Source: Bradyrhizobium sp. 1
Lineage (GTDB): Bacteria > Pseudomonadota > Alphaproteobacteria > Rhizobiales > Xanthobacteraceae
Length of the DNA stretch: 64,000 nucleotides
NCBI RefSeq assembly: GCF_023073315.1
Contig: NZ_JADPJH010000034.1
Coordinates: 531,801 to 595,800, forward strand
Direction: 5' to 3'
The notes under the pieces were generated by a model. That model was not told the origin of the DNA. It searched no databases and saw only the letters and a program-made list of their open reading frames with translations. This document shows, piece by piece, positions 28,309-36,794 of this stretch (the stretch's first letter is position 1; every line of letters starts with the position of its first letter). The position numbers and the translations under genes were made by a program.

Positions 28309-29336
28309 CGCTCATGAAAAAGATCGGATTCCTCTCGTTCGGGCACTGGACGCCCTCGCCGCAGTCGCAGACCCGCTCGGCCGCGGATACGCTGCTGCAA
28401 TCCATCGAGCTTGCGATTGCGGCTGAGCAGTTGGGGGCGGACGGCGCCTATTTCCGCGTGCATCATTTCGCGCGCCAGCTCGCCTCGCCCTTCCCGCTGC
28501 TCGCCGCCGTCGGCGCCAGGACCAGCACAATCGAGATCGGCACGGCCGTGATCGACATGCGCTACGAGAACCCGCTCTACATGCTGGAGGACGCAAGCAG
28601 CGCCGACCTCATCGCCGGCGGACGGCTCCAACTCGGCATCAGCCGCGGCTCGCCCGAGCAGGTGATCGATGGCTGGCGCTATTTCGGTTACCAGCCGGCC
28701 GAGGGCCAGAGTGATGCCGACATGGGGCGGCGCCATGCCGAGGTCTTCCTCGACCTGCTCCGCGGCGAAGGTTTTGCAAAACCCAATCCGCAGCCGATGT
28801 TTCCAAACCCGCCGGGACTGCTGCGGCTCGAGCCGCATGCCCCGGGCCTGCGCGAACGGATCTGGTGGGGCGCCGGCTCGAACGCGACCGCGGTGTGGGC
28901 GGCGAAGCACGGCATGAATTTGCAGAGCTCGACGCTGAAAAACGACGAGACCGGCGAAGCTTTTCACGTGCAGCAGGCTGCCCAGATCCGCGGCTATCGC
29001 GCCGCGTGGAAGGACGCCGGCCACAGCCGTGAGCCCCGCGTCTCCGTCAGCCGGAGCATTTTTGCGCTGATGGACGATCGCGACCGCGCCTATTTCGGCG
29101 GCGAGCGCGGCGGCGAAGACCAGATCGGCTTCATCGACCCGCGTACGCGCGCGATCTTCGGGCGAAGCTATGCGGCCGAGCCGGATGCACTGATCGAGCA
29201 GTTGCGGCAGGACGAGGCGATTGCGGAGGCGGATACGCTGCTGCTGACGATCCCGAACCAGCTCGGTGTCGATTACTGCGCGCATGCGATCGAAGCGATC
29301 CTGAAGCATATCGCGCCGGCGCTGGGGTGGCGGTGA
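28305..29336 (+). CDS. LLM-class flavin-dependent oxidoreductase (luciferase-like)
   Basis: The 343-residue protein has the bacterial luciferase TIM-barrel features: KKIGFLSFGHW, AEQLGADGAYFRVHHFARQL, STIEIGTAVIDMRYENPLYM and LQLGISRGSPEQ. Members use reduced FMN or F420 for monooxygenation or hydride transfer. The start overlaps the LysR stop by four bases; an ATG nine bases on (MKKIGF) is equally possible. With the StyA/StyB pair across the promoter it may act in the same oxidative pathway, sharing the flavin reductase. Substrate unknown. Confidence 0.85.
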   Translation: MTLMKKIGFLSFGHWTPSPQSQTRSAADTLLQSIELAIAAEQLGADGAYFRVHHFARQLASPFPLLAAVGARTSTIEIGTAVIDMRYENPLYMLEDASSADLIAGGRLQLGISRGSPEQVIDGWRYFGYQPAEGQSDADMGRRHAEVFLDLLRGEGFAKPNPQPMFPNPPGLLRLEPHAPGLRERIWWGAGSNATAVWAAKHGMNLQSSTLKNDETGEAFHVQQAAQIRGYRAAWKDAGHSREPRVSVSRSIFALMDDRDRAYFGGERGGEDQIGFIDPRTRAIFGRSYAAEPDALIEQLRQDEAIAEADTLLLTIPNQLGVDYCAHAIEAILKHIAPALGWR

Positions 29337-29362
29337 GGCAATCGCCTGACCCGTTGCGCAGG

Positions 29363-29803
29363 TCAGGCCAGCTCTTGCTGACCTCTGATCTTGTCAAGCC
29401 AGGCCACTAAACGCGGGTGTTTGGTATATCGGCCTTCAAGGCTTGCGAGCTCCTGCTGGAACACCGGCAGCGACAGCAGCCTTTCGATATCGGGCTCCCT
29501 GATCTTCCAGATCTCCGCCGGGAAAAAGCCGTGCACCTTCAGCTCGTAGAGCTCGAAGATCGCGTGGATGATTTCATGCACGGCCCGCCGCTCGTCCGCC
29601 GTCACCTCGAGGCCGCCATCGGCCCCTTGTTCGAGGAACACCGCGACCGGCAGGCGGCGCCGCAGGTCGGAGACCCGGTCGGAATATCGCAGGAAGATGT
29701 CCGCGCCCAGACGCCGGTTGTTGGTGTGGAGCGCTACGTAGATCGCCGTCATGCCGACGATGACCGTCCCGAGCGTCATGAATCTGAGAACATGTTCGAG
29801 CAC
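29363..29803 (-). CDS. Single-pass membrane protein, hypothetical
   Basis: The 146-residue protein starts at GTG with AAGGAG eight bases upstream. Residues about 5-27 form one membrane helix (VLRFMTLGTVIVGMTAIYVA), followed by a soluble helical domain rich in acidic and aromatic residues (HEIIHAIFELYELKVHGF, PDIERLLSLPVFQQ). The layout resembles DUF4760-type proteins but I cannot confirm it. It converges with the luciferase-like gene. Function unknown. Confidence 0.62.
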   Translation of the reverse strand: MLEHVLRFMTLGTVIVGMTAIYVALHTNNRRLGADIFLRYSDRVSDLRRRLPVAVFLEQGADGGLEVTADERRAVHEIIHAIFELYELKVHGFFPAEIWKIREPDIERLLSLPVFQQELASLEGRYTKHPRLVAWLDKIRGQQELA

Positions 29804-29894
29804 GCGTCCGTCTCCTTGCGCGAGGCAGCGGTGCTGGAAATGTAAACCACACCGAAATCTGATAAAATAGGTCGGCCGAGGCCAAGGAGATCAC

Positions 29895-30032
29895 ATGACA
29901 ATCCCGTTCGAGAAGCTCAAGGCTCGCCTTCTGGCCGACCCAAAGGTCGAGGCCGAGTATGACGCGCTCGCTCCGGAATTCGAGATCGCCGCTGAATTGC
30001 TCAGGGCTCGCCTGCGGTTATCGGCGGCCTGA
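29895..30032 (+). pseudogene. Truncated XRE/HigA-type antitoxin
   Basis: The 45-residue ORF has a strong ribosome site (AAGGAG, 29884-29889) and encodes the N-terminal part of HigA-like antitoxins: FEKLKARLLADPKVEAEYDA followed by LAPEFEIAAELLRARLRLS. Normal members continue with a helix-turn-helix (LSQxxLA). Here the frame ends at a TGA right at that point. No toxin gene lies upstream or downstream. It is best read as a broken orphan antitoxin. Confidence 0.62.
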
Positions 30033-30403
30033 CCTGGCGTTTGCGCAGTGTCGGCATGACATCGCGGGAGCCGTCACCGCGGATACTTCACGACACCCTT
30101 GCCGGATAGCCAGCTTCACGCACGTCGTTCCAGCACCCGGACGGCGCTAACCTGCATGTTCACCCGTCATGCACCTTGTGCGGGAGCCGGCCGACTTGCT
30201 GCCATCTTTACGTTGCAGGCTGTCGGCCGGTATTGTTCTCAACTGATTCTCGACTGACGAAGCGTGCAGATGCCGCGGCCGTCATCGGCGCGGTCACGTC
30301 TGGCGGGAACAATCCTGGTGCCGAGGATGAAGTCGGCGCCGTCGGGGGAGGACAATTTGCGGGACCGCGAACGCGACTGCAAGTTCGGCTAGCGTCAGTC
30401 GAA
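30033..30403. other. Gene-poor stretch upstream of MHYT kinase
   Basis: These 371 bases follow the broken antitoxin and have no convincing gene. A minus-strand segment at 30087-30105 (TTCACGACACCCTTGCCGG) matches 17 of 19 bases of a segment at 37891-37909, and both can be read as the end of a GKGVV-type coding sequence, so decayed paralogous gene ends may be present. The in-frame extension of the kinase through this region looks non-coding. Confidence 0.4.
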
Positions 30404-32698
30404 ATGCATCATCATACGGCTCTTCACGATCCCGTTCTGGTCGCGCTCTCGGTTTTGATCGCGGCACTCGCTTCCTATACGGCGCTGGACCTGGCGACCC
30501 GGATGCGTGCAGCTTCGGGAAGGGCTCGCCGGTCCTGGCTCGCAGCCGCTGCGATTGCCATGGGCGGCGGCATCTGGTCGATGCATTTTGTCGGCATGCT
30601 GGCCTTCAACCTGGCCGGAATCGAGATCTCGTACGATCCATTCCCGACCCTGCTCTCGCTTGTCATTCCCATTGTCGTCGCCGCCGCGGCCTTTGCCGTC
30701 GTCGGACGACGCAAGCAGGCCCTGCTTGCATCAGGCTTTGCTATGGGACTTGGTATCGCCGGCATGCACTATACCGGCATGGCCGCGATGCGAATGGCGG
30801 CCTTCCTGGCGTACGATCTCCGGTGGGTCGTGCTCTCGATCGCGATCGCGATCAGCGCCTCGGTGGTGGCGCTGTGGCTCGCTTTTCGCAACACCAGCGC
30901 GGTCCAGCGGCTGTTCGCCGGATTCGTGATGGGCCTTGCGATCTCCGGCATGCACTACGCCGCGATGGAAGGCGCCATGTTCCTGCCGGCGGACCCGATG
31001 GCAGGGCGGGCGGAACATGTCGGCGTCGGCCAAGCGCCACTCGCCTTCGTGCTCGCCGGCATCACCATCCTGATCCTGAGCATCGGGATCGCCGCGGCGG
31101 TCTATGACAGGGCGTCCGCGGAGCGCGCCCAGCGCGAGGCGGGCGCACTGAGGCGCAGCGAAGAACGCTTTCGGCTCCTGGTGGAGGGCATCGCCGACCA
31201 CGCGATCTTCATGCTCGATCCGGATGGGCGCGTCGGCAACTGGAATCTCGGCGCGCGCCGGCTGATGGGCTATGGCGATGACGTGGTCGGAACGAGCTAC
31301 ACGATCTTTCATACCGAGGAGGATTGTGCGGCCGGAGCCCCGGCCCGCGCGCTCGCCGAAGCCGAACGCGACGGCAAATGCGCCATCGAAGGCTGGCGCG
31401 TGCGCAAGGACGGCAGCCGGTTCTGGGCGGAGGCAACCATCGTCTCGGTCCGGAACGACAGCGGCGCAATCACGGGCTTTGCCAAGATCGTGCGCGATGT
31501 CAGCGAAAGGAGACGGGCGCAGGAAGCGCTGGATCGGGCGCGCGAAGCACTGACGATGTCGCAGAAGATGGAGACCATCGGCCAGCTGACCGGCGGCGTG
31601 GCCCACGATTTCAACAATTTGCTCGCGGCCGTTCTCGGCAGCCTCGAGCTTTTGAAGAAGCGCCTGCCGCCGGGCGATCCGAGGATCCAGCGCCTGGTGG
31701 ACAACGCGATGCAAGGCGCGCAGCGGGGTGCCTCCCTGACCCAGCGGATGCTTGCTTTCGCGCGCAAACAGGATCTCAGGCCGGCAGTCGTCGATGTCCG
31801 CGAGCTGGTGCATGGCATGGCGTCACTGTTGAAATTCGAGGCCGGAATCCGGGTCGAGACGTTGTTTCCGATGGACCTGCCGAAGGTGAAGGTCGATGCG
31901 AACCAGCTCGAACTGGCTGTCCTCAACCTGGCGGTCAACGCGCGTGATGCGATGCCGGACGGTGGCCTGATTACCATCGCGGCTCGCGAGGAACGGGACG
32001 GCGGCGGCCCTCCGTCGAACGGCTACGTTGCGCTCTCGGTGAGCGACAGCGGCTGCGGCATGGACGATCAGACCCTCAAGCACGCTCAGGAGCCGTTCTT
32101 TACGACCAAGGGCGTCGGCAAAGGCACCGGGCTCGGTCTGTCAATGGTCCACGGACTTGCCGAGCAGTCTGGCGGCAGGCTCGTCTTGAAGAGCCGTCCT
32201 GGCGAGGGTACGACGGCAGACATCTGGCTGCCGATCGCCGAAGAAACCGCGGTGCCGGACCTGCGCGCGGAAGCTCCCGCACCCGTATCTCGGGCCAGCC
32301 GGCAGCTTGCCGTGCTCGTCGTCGACGACGACCTCCTGGTGCTCGAGAACACGGCCGTGATGCTGGAGGATCTTGGGCACACGGTGCTCGAGGCGCGCTC
32401 GGGCGAGGAGGCGCTGGATTTGCTCCGCCGCACGCGGACCATCGACCTGGTTGTCACCGACTATGCCATGCCCGGCATGACTGGATTGCAGCTTGCAAGC
32501 GCTGTCGCCGCGGAGCGCCCTGGGACGGTCATCCTCCTGAGCTCGGGATATGCGGACATTCCCAGCGACACGCAATCCAGCCTGCCGCGTTTACCAAAGC
32601 CTTTCGACCAGGCTGCGCTTGCGAAGGCCGTCCAGGCCGCGATGCATGAAGAAGAGCCAACCGGATCTATCGTCGCGTTTCGGCCGAAGAGCGCGTGA
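30404..32698 (+). CDS. MHYT-PAS hybrid histidine kinase with receiver domain
   Basis: The protein (764 residues from ATG 30404) begins with a seven-helix MHYT sensor bearing three motif copies (MHFVGM, MHYTGM, MHYAAM) whose Met/His residues may bind copper or a diatomic gas. A PAS domain follows (about residues 255-375), then a HisKA/HATPase core with phospho-acceptor His401 (GGVAHDFNN) and GTGLGLSMVHGLAEQSGG, and a C-terminal receiver with Asp686 (VVTDYAMPG). It is an inner-membrane sensor that may phosphorylate itself and an unlinked regulator. The longer frame adds 76 Cys/Gly-rich residues not expected before MHYT. No response regulator gene is adjacent. Confidence 0.88.
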   Translation: MHHHTALHDPVLVALSVLIAALASYTALDLATRMRAASGRARRSWLAAAAIAMGGGIWSMHFVGMLAFNLAGIEISYDPFPTLLSLVIPIVVAAAAFAVVGRRKQALLASGFAMGLGIAGMHYTGMAAMRMAAFLAYDLRWVVLSIAIAISASVVALWLAFRNTSAVQRLFAGFVMGLAISGMHYAAMEGAMFLPADPMAGRAEHVGVGQAPLAFVLAGITILILSIGIAAAVYDRASAERAQREAGALRRSEERFRLLVEGIADHAIFMLDPDGRVGNWNLGARRLMGYGDDVVGTSYTIFHTEEDCAAGAPARALAEAERDGKCAIEGWRVRKDGSRFWAEATIVSVRNDSGAITGFAKIVRDVSERRRAQEALDRAREALTMSQKMETIGQLTGGVAHDFNNLLAAVLGSLELLKKRLPPGDPRIQRLVDNAMQGAQRGASLTQRMLAFARKQDLRPAVVDVRELVHGMASLLKFEAGIRVETLFPMDLPKVKVDANQLELAVLNLAVNARDAMPDGGLITIAAREERDGGGPPSNGYVALSVSDSGCGMDDQTLKHAQEPFFTTKGVGKGTGLGLSMVHGLAEQSGGRLVLKSRPGEGTTADIWLPIAEETAVPDLRAEAPAPVSRASRQLAVLVVDDDLLVLENTAVMLEDLGHTVLEARSGEEALDLLRRTRTIDLVVTDYAMPGMTGLQLASAVAAERPGTVILLSSGYADIPSDTQSSLPRLPKPFDQAALAKAVQAAMHEEEPTGSIVAFRPKSA

Positions 32699-32752
32699 CT
32701 GCCGAATGATGCGTGGCGCGCCCGCGCACGAACAGAACAGCGATGGCCCCCC

Positions 32753-33349
32753 TCACCCCGCCTTCACACCCGCATCGATCAACATCTTCGCCGCTGCGAG
32801 CGCCGACTGCGCCGGCCCGTCCTCCGACTGCTGGCCCGTGACGTAGATGCCCTCAACCAGCAGCAGCAGCGCGTCGCCGAGCAGGTTCGGTTGACGCGCC
32901 CCCATGCCGGCTGCGAGTTCGCGCAGGCGCTTGCGGAACACCTTCTTGTGGGCTTCGGCGACCTGGCGGGCCGGATTGTCGCGCGACGGATATTCCACCG
33001 TGGCATTGCTGAGGCCGCAGCCGCGATAGCCCTTGGCTACAGCACGCGCTGACAGCTGGCTGATATAGGCGAGCACGTGGTCGCGCGCGTTGCTGTAAGT
33101 TTTGCCGCCAGGGCGCTCAAAGTTCTCCCAGAAACTCACATCGTAGTCGCGCAAATAGGCGGCGGCGAGATCGTCCTTGGAGGCGAAGCTGCGATAGAGG
33201 CTGGGCTTGGTCACACCGGCGCGGTCCACGACCTCGTCGACGCCGACGGCGCGGATGCCCTCGCGGTAGAACAGCTCGCTTGCGGAGGCGCGAATCCGGT
33301 CGGCGGCCCGGAGCGGCGCCTGCGCGGGCGTTTGGACTTTTTTCTTCAT
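32753..33349 (-). CDS. TetR-family transcriptional regulator
   Basis: The 198-residue protein has a TetR N-terminal HTH (ADRIRASASELFYREGIRAV, then VVDRAGVTKPSLYRSFASKD) and an all-helical ligand domain. It is divergent from an MFS transporter, with a large inverted repeat between the two starts, the classical arrangement of a repressor and its efflux or uptake target. The ligand is unknown. Confidence 0.9.
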   Translation of the reverse strand: MKKKVQTPAQAPLRAADRIRASASELFYREGIRAVGVDEVVDRAGVTKPSLYRSFASKDDLAAAYLRDYDVSFWENFERPGGKTYSNARDHVLAYISQLSARAVAKGYRGCGLSNATVEYPSRDNPARQVAEAHKKVFRKRLRELAAGMGARQPNLLGDALLLLVEGIYVTGQQSEDGPAQSALAAAKMLIDAGVKAG

Positions 33350-33383
33350 CGGCTCCGCTGCCTTCCAGATAGGCTTGACAATG

Positions 33384-33434
33384 TTACTGACCGGTACGTA
33401 CTAATGCCGCATCGCAATACGTACCGGTAAGTAA
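33384..33434. promoter_or_regulatory. Long inverted repeat, candidate TetR operator
   Basis: TTACTGACCGGTACGTA (33384-33400) and TACGTACCGGTAAGTAA (33418-33434) are inverted repeats of 17 bp with a single mismatch and a 17-bp spacer. Each arm contains the smaller palindromes ACCGGT and TACGTA. The right arm ends one base before the MFS start codon at 33436, so binding would block MFS expression and also cover the TetR promoter. Confidence 0.68.
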
Positions 33435-33435
33435 C

Positions 33436-34731
33436 ATGCCCCCAGCTCCTATTCAATCCACCGCCGTCTCCCGGCGGCCATTCGGCCAGAGCTACGCCTT
33501 CGTGGTCGTCGCCGTGATCTTCCTGGCGCTGCTGGCGTCCGCGGGCCTGCGCTCGACGCCGGGCGTGCTGATGCTGCCGCTGCAGAAATCCTTCGGCTGG
33601 GACGTCAGCCTGGTCTCGTCCTCGGCCGCAATCGGCATCTTCCTCTATGGCCTCGCAGGCCCGTTCGCCGCCGCCGTGATGCAGCGCTTCGGCATCCGCC
33701 GGACCGTGCTGGGCGCGCTGGCGCTGATGTCGGCCTCGACCGCTGCGAGCTATTTCATGACCGCGCCGTGGCAATTGTTCATGACCTGGGGGCTGCTCTC
33801 CGGCATCGGCTCGGGCGCGGTTGCCAACGTGCTCGGCGCCACCATCGTCAATCGCTGGTTCACCACCAATCGCGGCCTCGTCATGGGACTTTTGACGGCG
33901 AGCACCGCGACCGGCACGCTCGTCTTCATGCCGGGCCTTGCGGCACTGGTCGAATGGGGCGGCTGGAAACCGGTCGTGTTGACGGTGGCCGCCTGCTGCG
34001 CGGCGCTGATTCCGCTGATTTATCTTCTGGTGCCGGAGCGGCCCGCGTCGATCGGCCAGCGCTCCTATGGCAGCACGCATGACGACCAGCCCGCTAGCCC
34101 GGGGCAGGGCAACCCGTTCGTCGCCGCGCTCAGCAACCTTGCGCGCGCTTCGAAGACGCCGACCTTCTGGTTCCTGTTCGCGACCTTCTTCATCTGCGGC
34201 TTCACCACCAATGGCCTCGTCGGCACACATCTGATCGCGTTCTGCGGCGACCACGGCATTTTCGAGGTGCAGGCCGCGAGCCTGCTCGCGCTGATGGGAT
34301 TCTTCGACCTGTTCGGCACGACGCTGTCGGGCTGGCTCACCGACCGTTTCGATCCGCGCAAGCTGCTGTTCTTCTATTACGGCCTGCGCGGGCTGTCGCT
34401 GATCTACCTGCCCTACTCGGATTTCTCCCTGGTCAGCCTGACGGTCTTCGCGGCGTTCTACGGGCTCGACTGGATCGCCACCGTGCCGCCGACCGTGCGC
34501 ATCGCCAACGAGACCTTCGGCGACAAGAACGCGCCGCTGATCTTCGGCTGGGTGGTCGCGGGCCATCAGCTCGGGGCTGCCTGTGCCGCCTTCTTCGCCG
34601 GCTTCATGCGCTCGTCGCAGGGTGACTATCTGCAAGCCTTCATGATCGCAGGCGCGACCGGCCTCGTCGCAGCCGTGCTGTCGCTGATGATCGGCCGGCG
34701 GCCGGTAGAGCCTGCGCTCGCCACGGCGTGA
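33436..34731 (+). CDS. MFS transporter (OxlT/monocarboxylate-like)
   Basis: The 431-residue protein has 12 membrane segments with motifs of the OxlT/MCT-like MFS group: FVVVAVIFLALLASAGLRST, QKSFGWDVSLVSSSAAIGIF, NRWFTTNRGLVMGLLTAST, and a central soluble loop ending NPFVAALSNLARASKTPTFW. These proteins often carry monocarboxylates or dicarboxylates. The gene faces a TetR gene with the operator at 33384-33434 and is probably repressed by it. Direction and substrate cannot be read. Confidence 0.86.
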   Translation: MPPAPIQSTAVSRRPFGQSYAFVVVAVIFLALLASAGLRSTPGVLMLPLQKSFGWDVSLVSSSAAIGIFLYGLAGPFAAAVMQRFGIRRTVLGALALMSASTAASYFMTAPWQLFMTWGLLSGIGSGAVANVLGATIVNRWFTTNRGLVMGLLTASTATGTLVFMPGLAALVEWGGWKPVVLTVAACCAALIPLIYLLVPERPASIGQRSYGSTHDDQPASPGQGNPFVAALSNLARASKTPTFWFLFATFFICGFTTNGLVGTHLIAFCGDHGIFEVQAASLLALMGFFDLFGTTLSGWLTDRFDPRKLLFFYYGLRGLSLIYLPYSDFSLVSLTVFAAFYGLDWIATVPPTVRIANETFGDKNAPLIFGWVVAGHQLGAACAAFFAGFMRSSQGDYLQAFMIAGATGLVAAVLSLMIGRRPVEPALATA

Positions 34732-34791
34732 GCGGACGCATCGGTTCCGGGGCACGCCAATCGGCTGCCCCGGAATCGGTCATCGCACGGC

Positions 34792-36123
34792 TTATCCGGT
34801 CTTCGTCCCCGTGACGACGGCCAGCGCCTCGACAAGACGGTCGAGATCGGCCTCATCGGTGAACAGCGCCGGCGTCACGCGGATGCACTGGCCCTTGGCG
34901 ACCCCGGCGCGGCGCACCGTCATCACCTTGTGGCTGTCCCGGAGCTTCACCACGGTCGCGTCGTTGTCGGCCTTGCTGGTCTTGCCGGCGAGGCGGAAGG
35001 ACGTGATCGCGCCGTACGAGCCGACTTCGTCCGGCGTCAGGATCTCGATGTCCTTGAATCCACGGGCGCGGCTCACCCAATAGTCGCGCAAATAGCGCAG
35101 GCGGGCCTGCTTCGCTGCCGCGCCGATCTGCTGATGCAGCACCACGGCCGTGGGCACGGTCAGCACCGTCGCGAAATTGACCGTGCCGGTATGCACCCGC
35201 GAGCGGATGTCGGTCTCGGCAAAGTCCTCGTCGCCCATGTCGCGGTCGATGTCGGCGAGGCGATCCTTCCTGATGTAGAGAAAGCCCACCCCGAGTGGCG
35301 CGCCGATCCATTTGTGCAGATTGAAGCCGACGAAATCGGCCTCGAGCTCACCGACCTTGAAGTCCATCTGGCCCCAGGAATGAGCGGCGTCGACGATGGT
35401 ATCGATGCCCTTGGCCTTCGCCATGCGGGCGATGTCGGCGATCGGCATGACGAAGCCGGTGCGATGGCTGACATGGGTCAGGAGCAGGAGCCTCGTCTTG
35501 GGATTGGCTTCGATAGCGCGGGCATAGGCGTCGAGCACCGCCTGGCGGGTGGCGGGTTCCGGGACATCGAACTTGACCACCTCGACGCCACGGCGGCCCT
35601 TCAGCGCGTTCATTGCATACTGCATCGAATCATAGTCGAGGTCGGCATAGAGCACGCCGTCGCCGGGCTTCAGCCTGTTGTAGCCGCCGATGAGGAGTTG
35701 CAGCGCTTCGGTCGCGCCGCGGGTGAGCGCGATCTCGTCGGGCGCAGCACCAACCGCCTCCGCCACCTTGGCGCGCACAGCCTCGAAATCCGCCCCCGCG
35801 CGCTGTCGCGCATAGTAGGTGTTCTGATAATTGATCATGTCGGACTGGCGGATGAACTCGCGCCTCACCGGCTCAGGCATGATGCCCCAATAGCCGTTCT
35901 CGAAATTGACGACATCGGGCGTCACCGCATAGAGGCCCTTCACGGCCGTCCAATAGGCCTTGTCGGTAGCGATGGCCGCCGCTGTTCCGGTCGGCTGCGG
36001 CGGCAGGGCTTCGGCCGCGATGGCCGGCGTCGCCAGCGATGCGACGGCTGCGGCCGCAAGACCCTTCAGGATCGACCGGCGGTCGGACGTTAGTGTCTCA
36101 GTCAGATGCATATCAGTCTCCAC
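34792..36123 (-). CDS. Tat-exported class V aminotransferase-like PLP enzyme
   Basis: The 443-residue protein has a twin-arginine leader (SDRRSILKGLAAAAVASL) and an AxA cleavage site near residue 37, so it is exported folded with its cofactor. The body is a class V aminotransferase (isopenicillin-N epimerase / cysteine desulfurase fold): ALTRGATEALQLLIGGYN, Asp245 in VDAAHSWGQ, and the PLP Lys271 in FNLHKWIGAPLG. Catalytic residues look intact. Export of such an enzyme is uncommon; related Tat-exported EgtE-like proteins exist. Start could be Met1 or Met5. No operon partner. Substrate unknown. Confidence 0.86.
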   Translation of the reverse strand: METDMHLTETLTSDRRSILKGLAAAAVASLATPAIAAEALPPQPTGTAAAIATDKAYWTAVKGLYAVTPDVVNFENGYWGIMPEPVRREFIRQSDMINYQNTYYARQRAGADFEAVRAKVAEAVGAAPDEIALTRGATEALQLLIGGYNRLKPGDGVLYADLDYDSMQYAMNALKGRRGVEVVKFDVPEPATRQAVLDAYARAIEANPKTRLLLLTHVSHRTGFVMPIADIARMAKAKGIDTIVDAAHSWGQMDFKVGELEADFVGFNLHKWIGAPLGVGFLYIRKDRLADIDRDMGDEDFAETDIRSRVHTGTVNFATVLTVPTAVVLHQQIGAAAKQARLRYLRDYWVSRARGFKDIEILTPDEVGSYGAITSFRLAGKTSKADNDATVVKLRDSHKVMTVRRAGVAKGQCIRVTPALFTDEADLDRLVEALAVVTGTKTG

Positions 36124-36307
36124 GATGCGCGGCGAAAGGAGCAGCGATCAATAGAGCGCGAATGACGGAGCGGTGACAGTTCGATGATCGACTATGTTTC
36201 GGCGGTGACCTCGGCGCCTGGACCGACCACGACCTGCGGTCGCGATTGACTTCAACCACCACCCCGGCCAATGATGCCGTGGGGACAGTTGGAATTGTGG
36301 GGCGAGA

Positions 36308-36769
36308 ATGCGTTTGGGTGTGGGGGTCGTCGTCGTGGCCGCGTTGCTTGCGGGCTGCGCATCGGGTCCAATGGGCAGCACGGCACTGACTGATAACGTC
36401 AAGTCGAATACGGCACGCCTAGTGGTCTATCGCTCGTCGGCCCTGGGATTTGCGGTCATGCCCAACTACGCCGTCGACGGACGCGTGATTGGCGGCAGCC
36501 AGGCCGCGGGGTTCTTGTCGTGCGATCTGCCTCCGGGCCGCCACGAGGTCGCCGTCAACAATCTGCCGCTGAGCAGCAATCTGTTCGGGCAAGGCAGCGA
36601 GAAGGTCGGCGTCGATCTGCGCGCCGGCAGCACGACCTATCTCTCTGCCCAGCCGCAGATGGGAATCGTGACGCCCGGCGCGATCACGCTGATCCAGGTC
36701 ACCGAAGGCCAGGGCCGCGCCGACGTCGCCAGCCTGCATCAGAGCAGCGGCTCATGCGGCAAGGCGTGA
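36308..36769 (+). CDS. Lipoprotein, DUF2846-like
   Basis: The 153-residue protein has a lipoprotein signal (lipobox LAGC, Cys17) and a small beta domain: ARLVVYRSSALGFAVMPNYA, then GGSQAAGFLSCDLPPGRHEV and TTYLSAQPQMGI, the DUF2846 pattern. It should sit in the periplasm anchored to a membrane. It precedes an M48 protease gene by 25 bp on the same strand. Function unknown; envelope association is likely. Confidence 0.76.
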   Translation: MRLGVGVVVVAALLAGCASGPMGSTALTDNVKSNTARLVVYRSSALGFAVMPNYAVDGRVIGGSQAAGFLSCDLPPGRHEVAVNNLPLSSNLFGQGSEKVGVDLRAGSTTYLSAQPQMGIVTPGAITLIQVTEGQGRADVASLHQSSGSCGKA

Positions 36770-36794
36770 TTCGAATCGATCCGCCAACGCGCGG

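Noticed and set aside
29959..30150. 63-residue plus-strand frame after the broken antitoxin as a continuation of its HTH
   Set aside because: I tried to read an antitoxin C-terminus in other frames and found no convincing HTH; left as decayed sequence.
33346..34755. 469-residue minus-strand frame opposite the MFS gene
   Set aside because: Shadow without recognisable motifs; the MFS membrane segments are clear.
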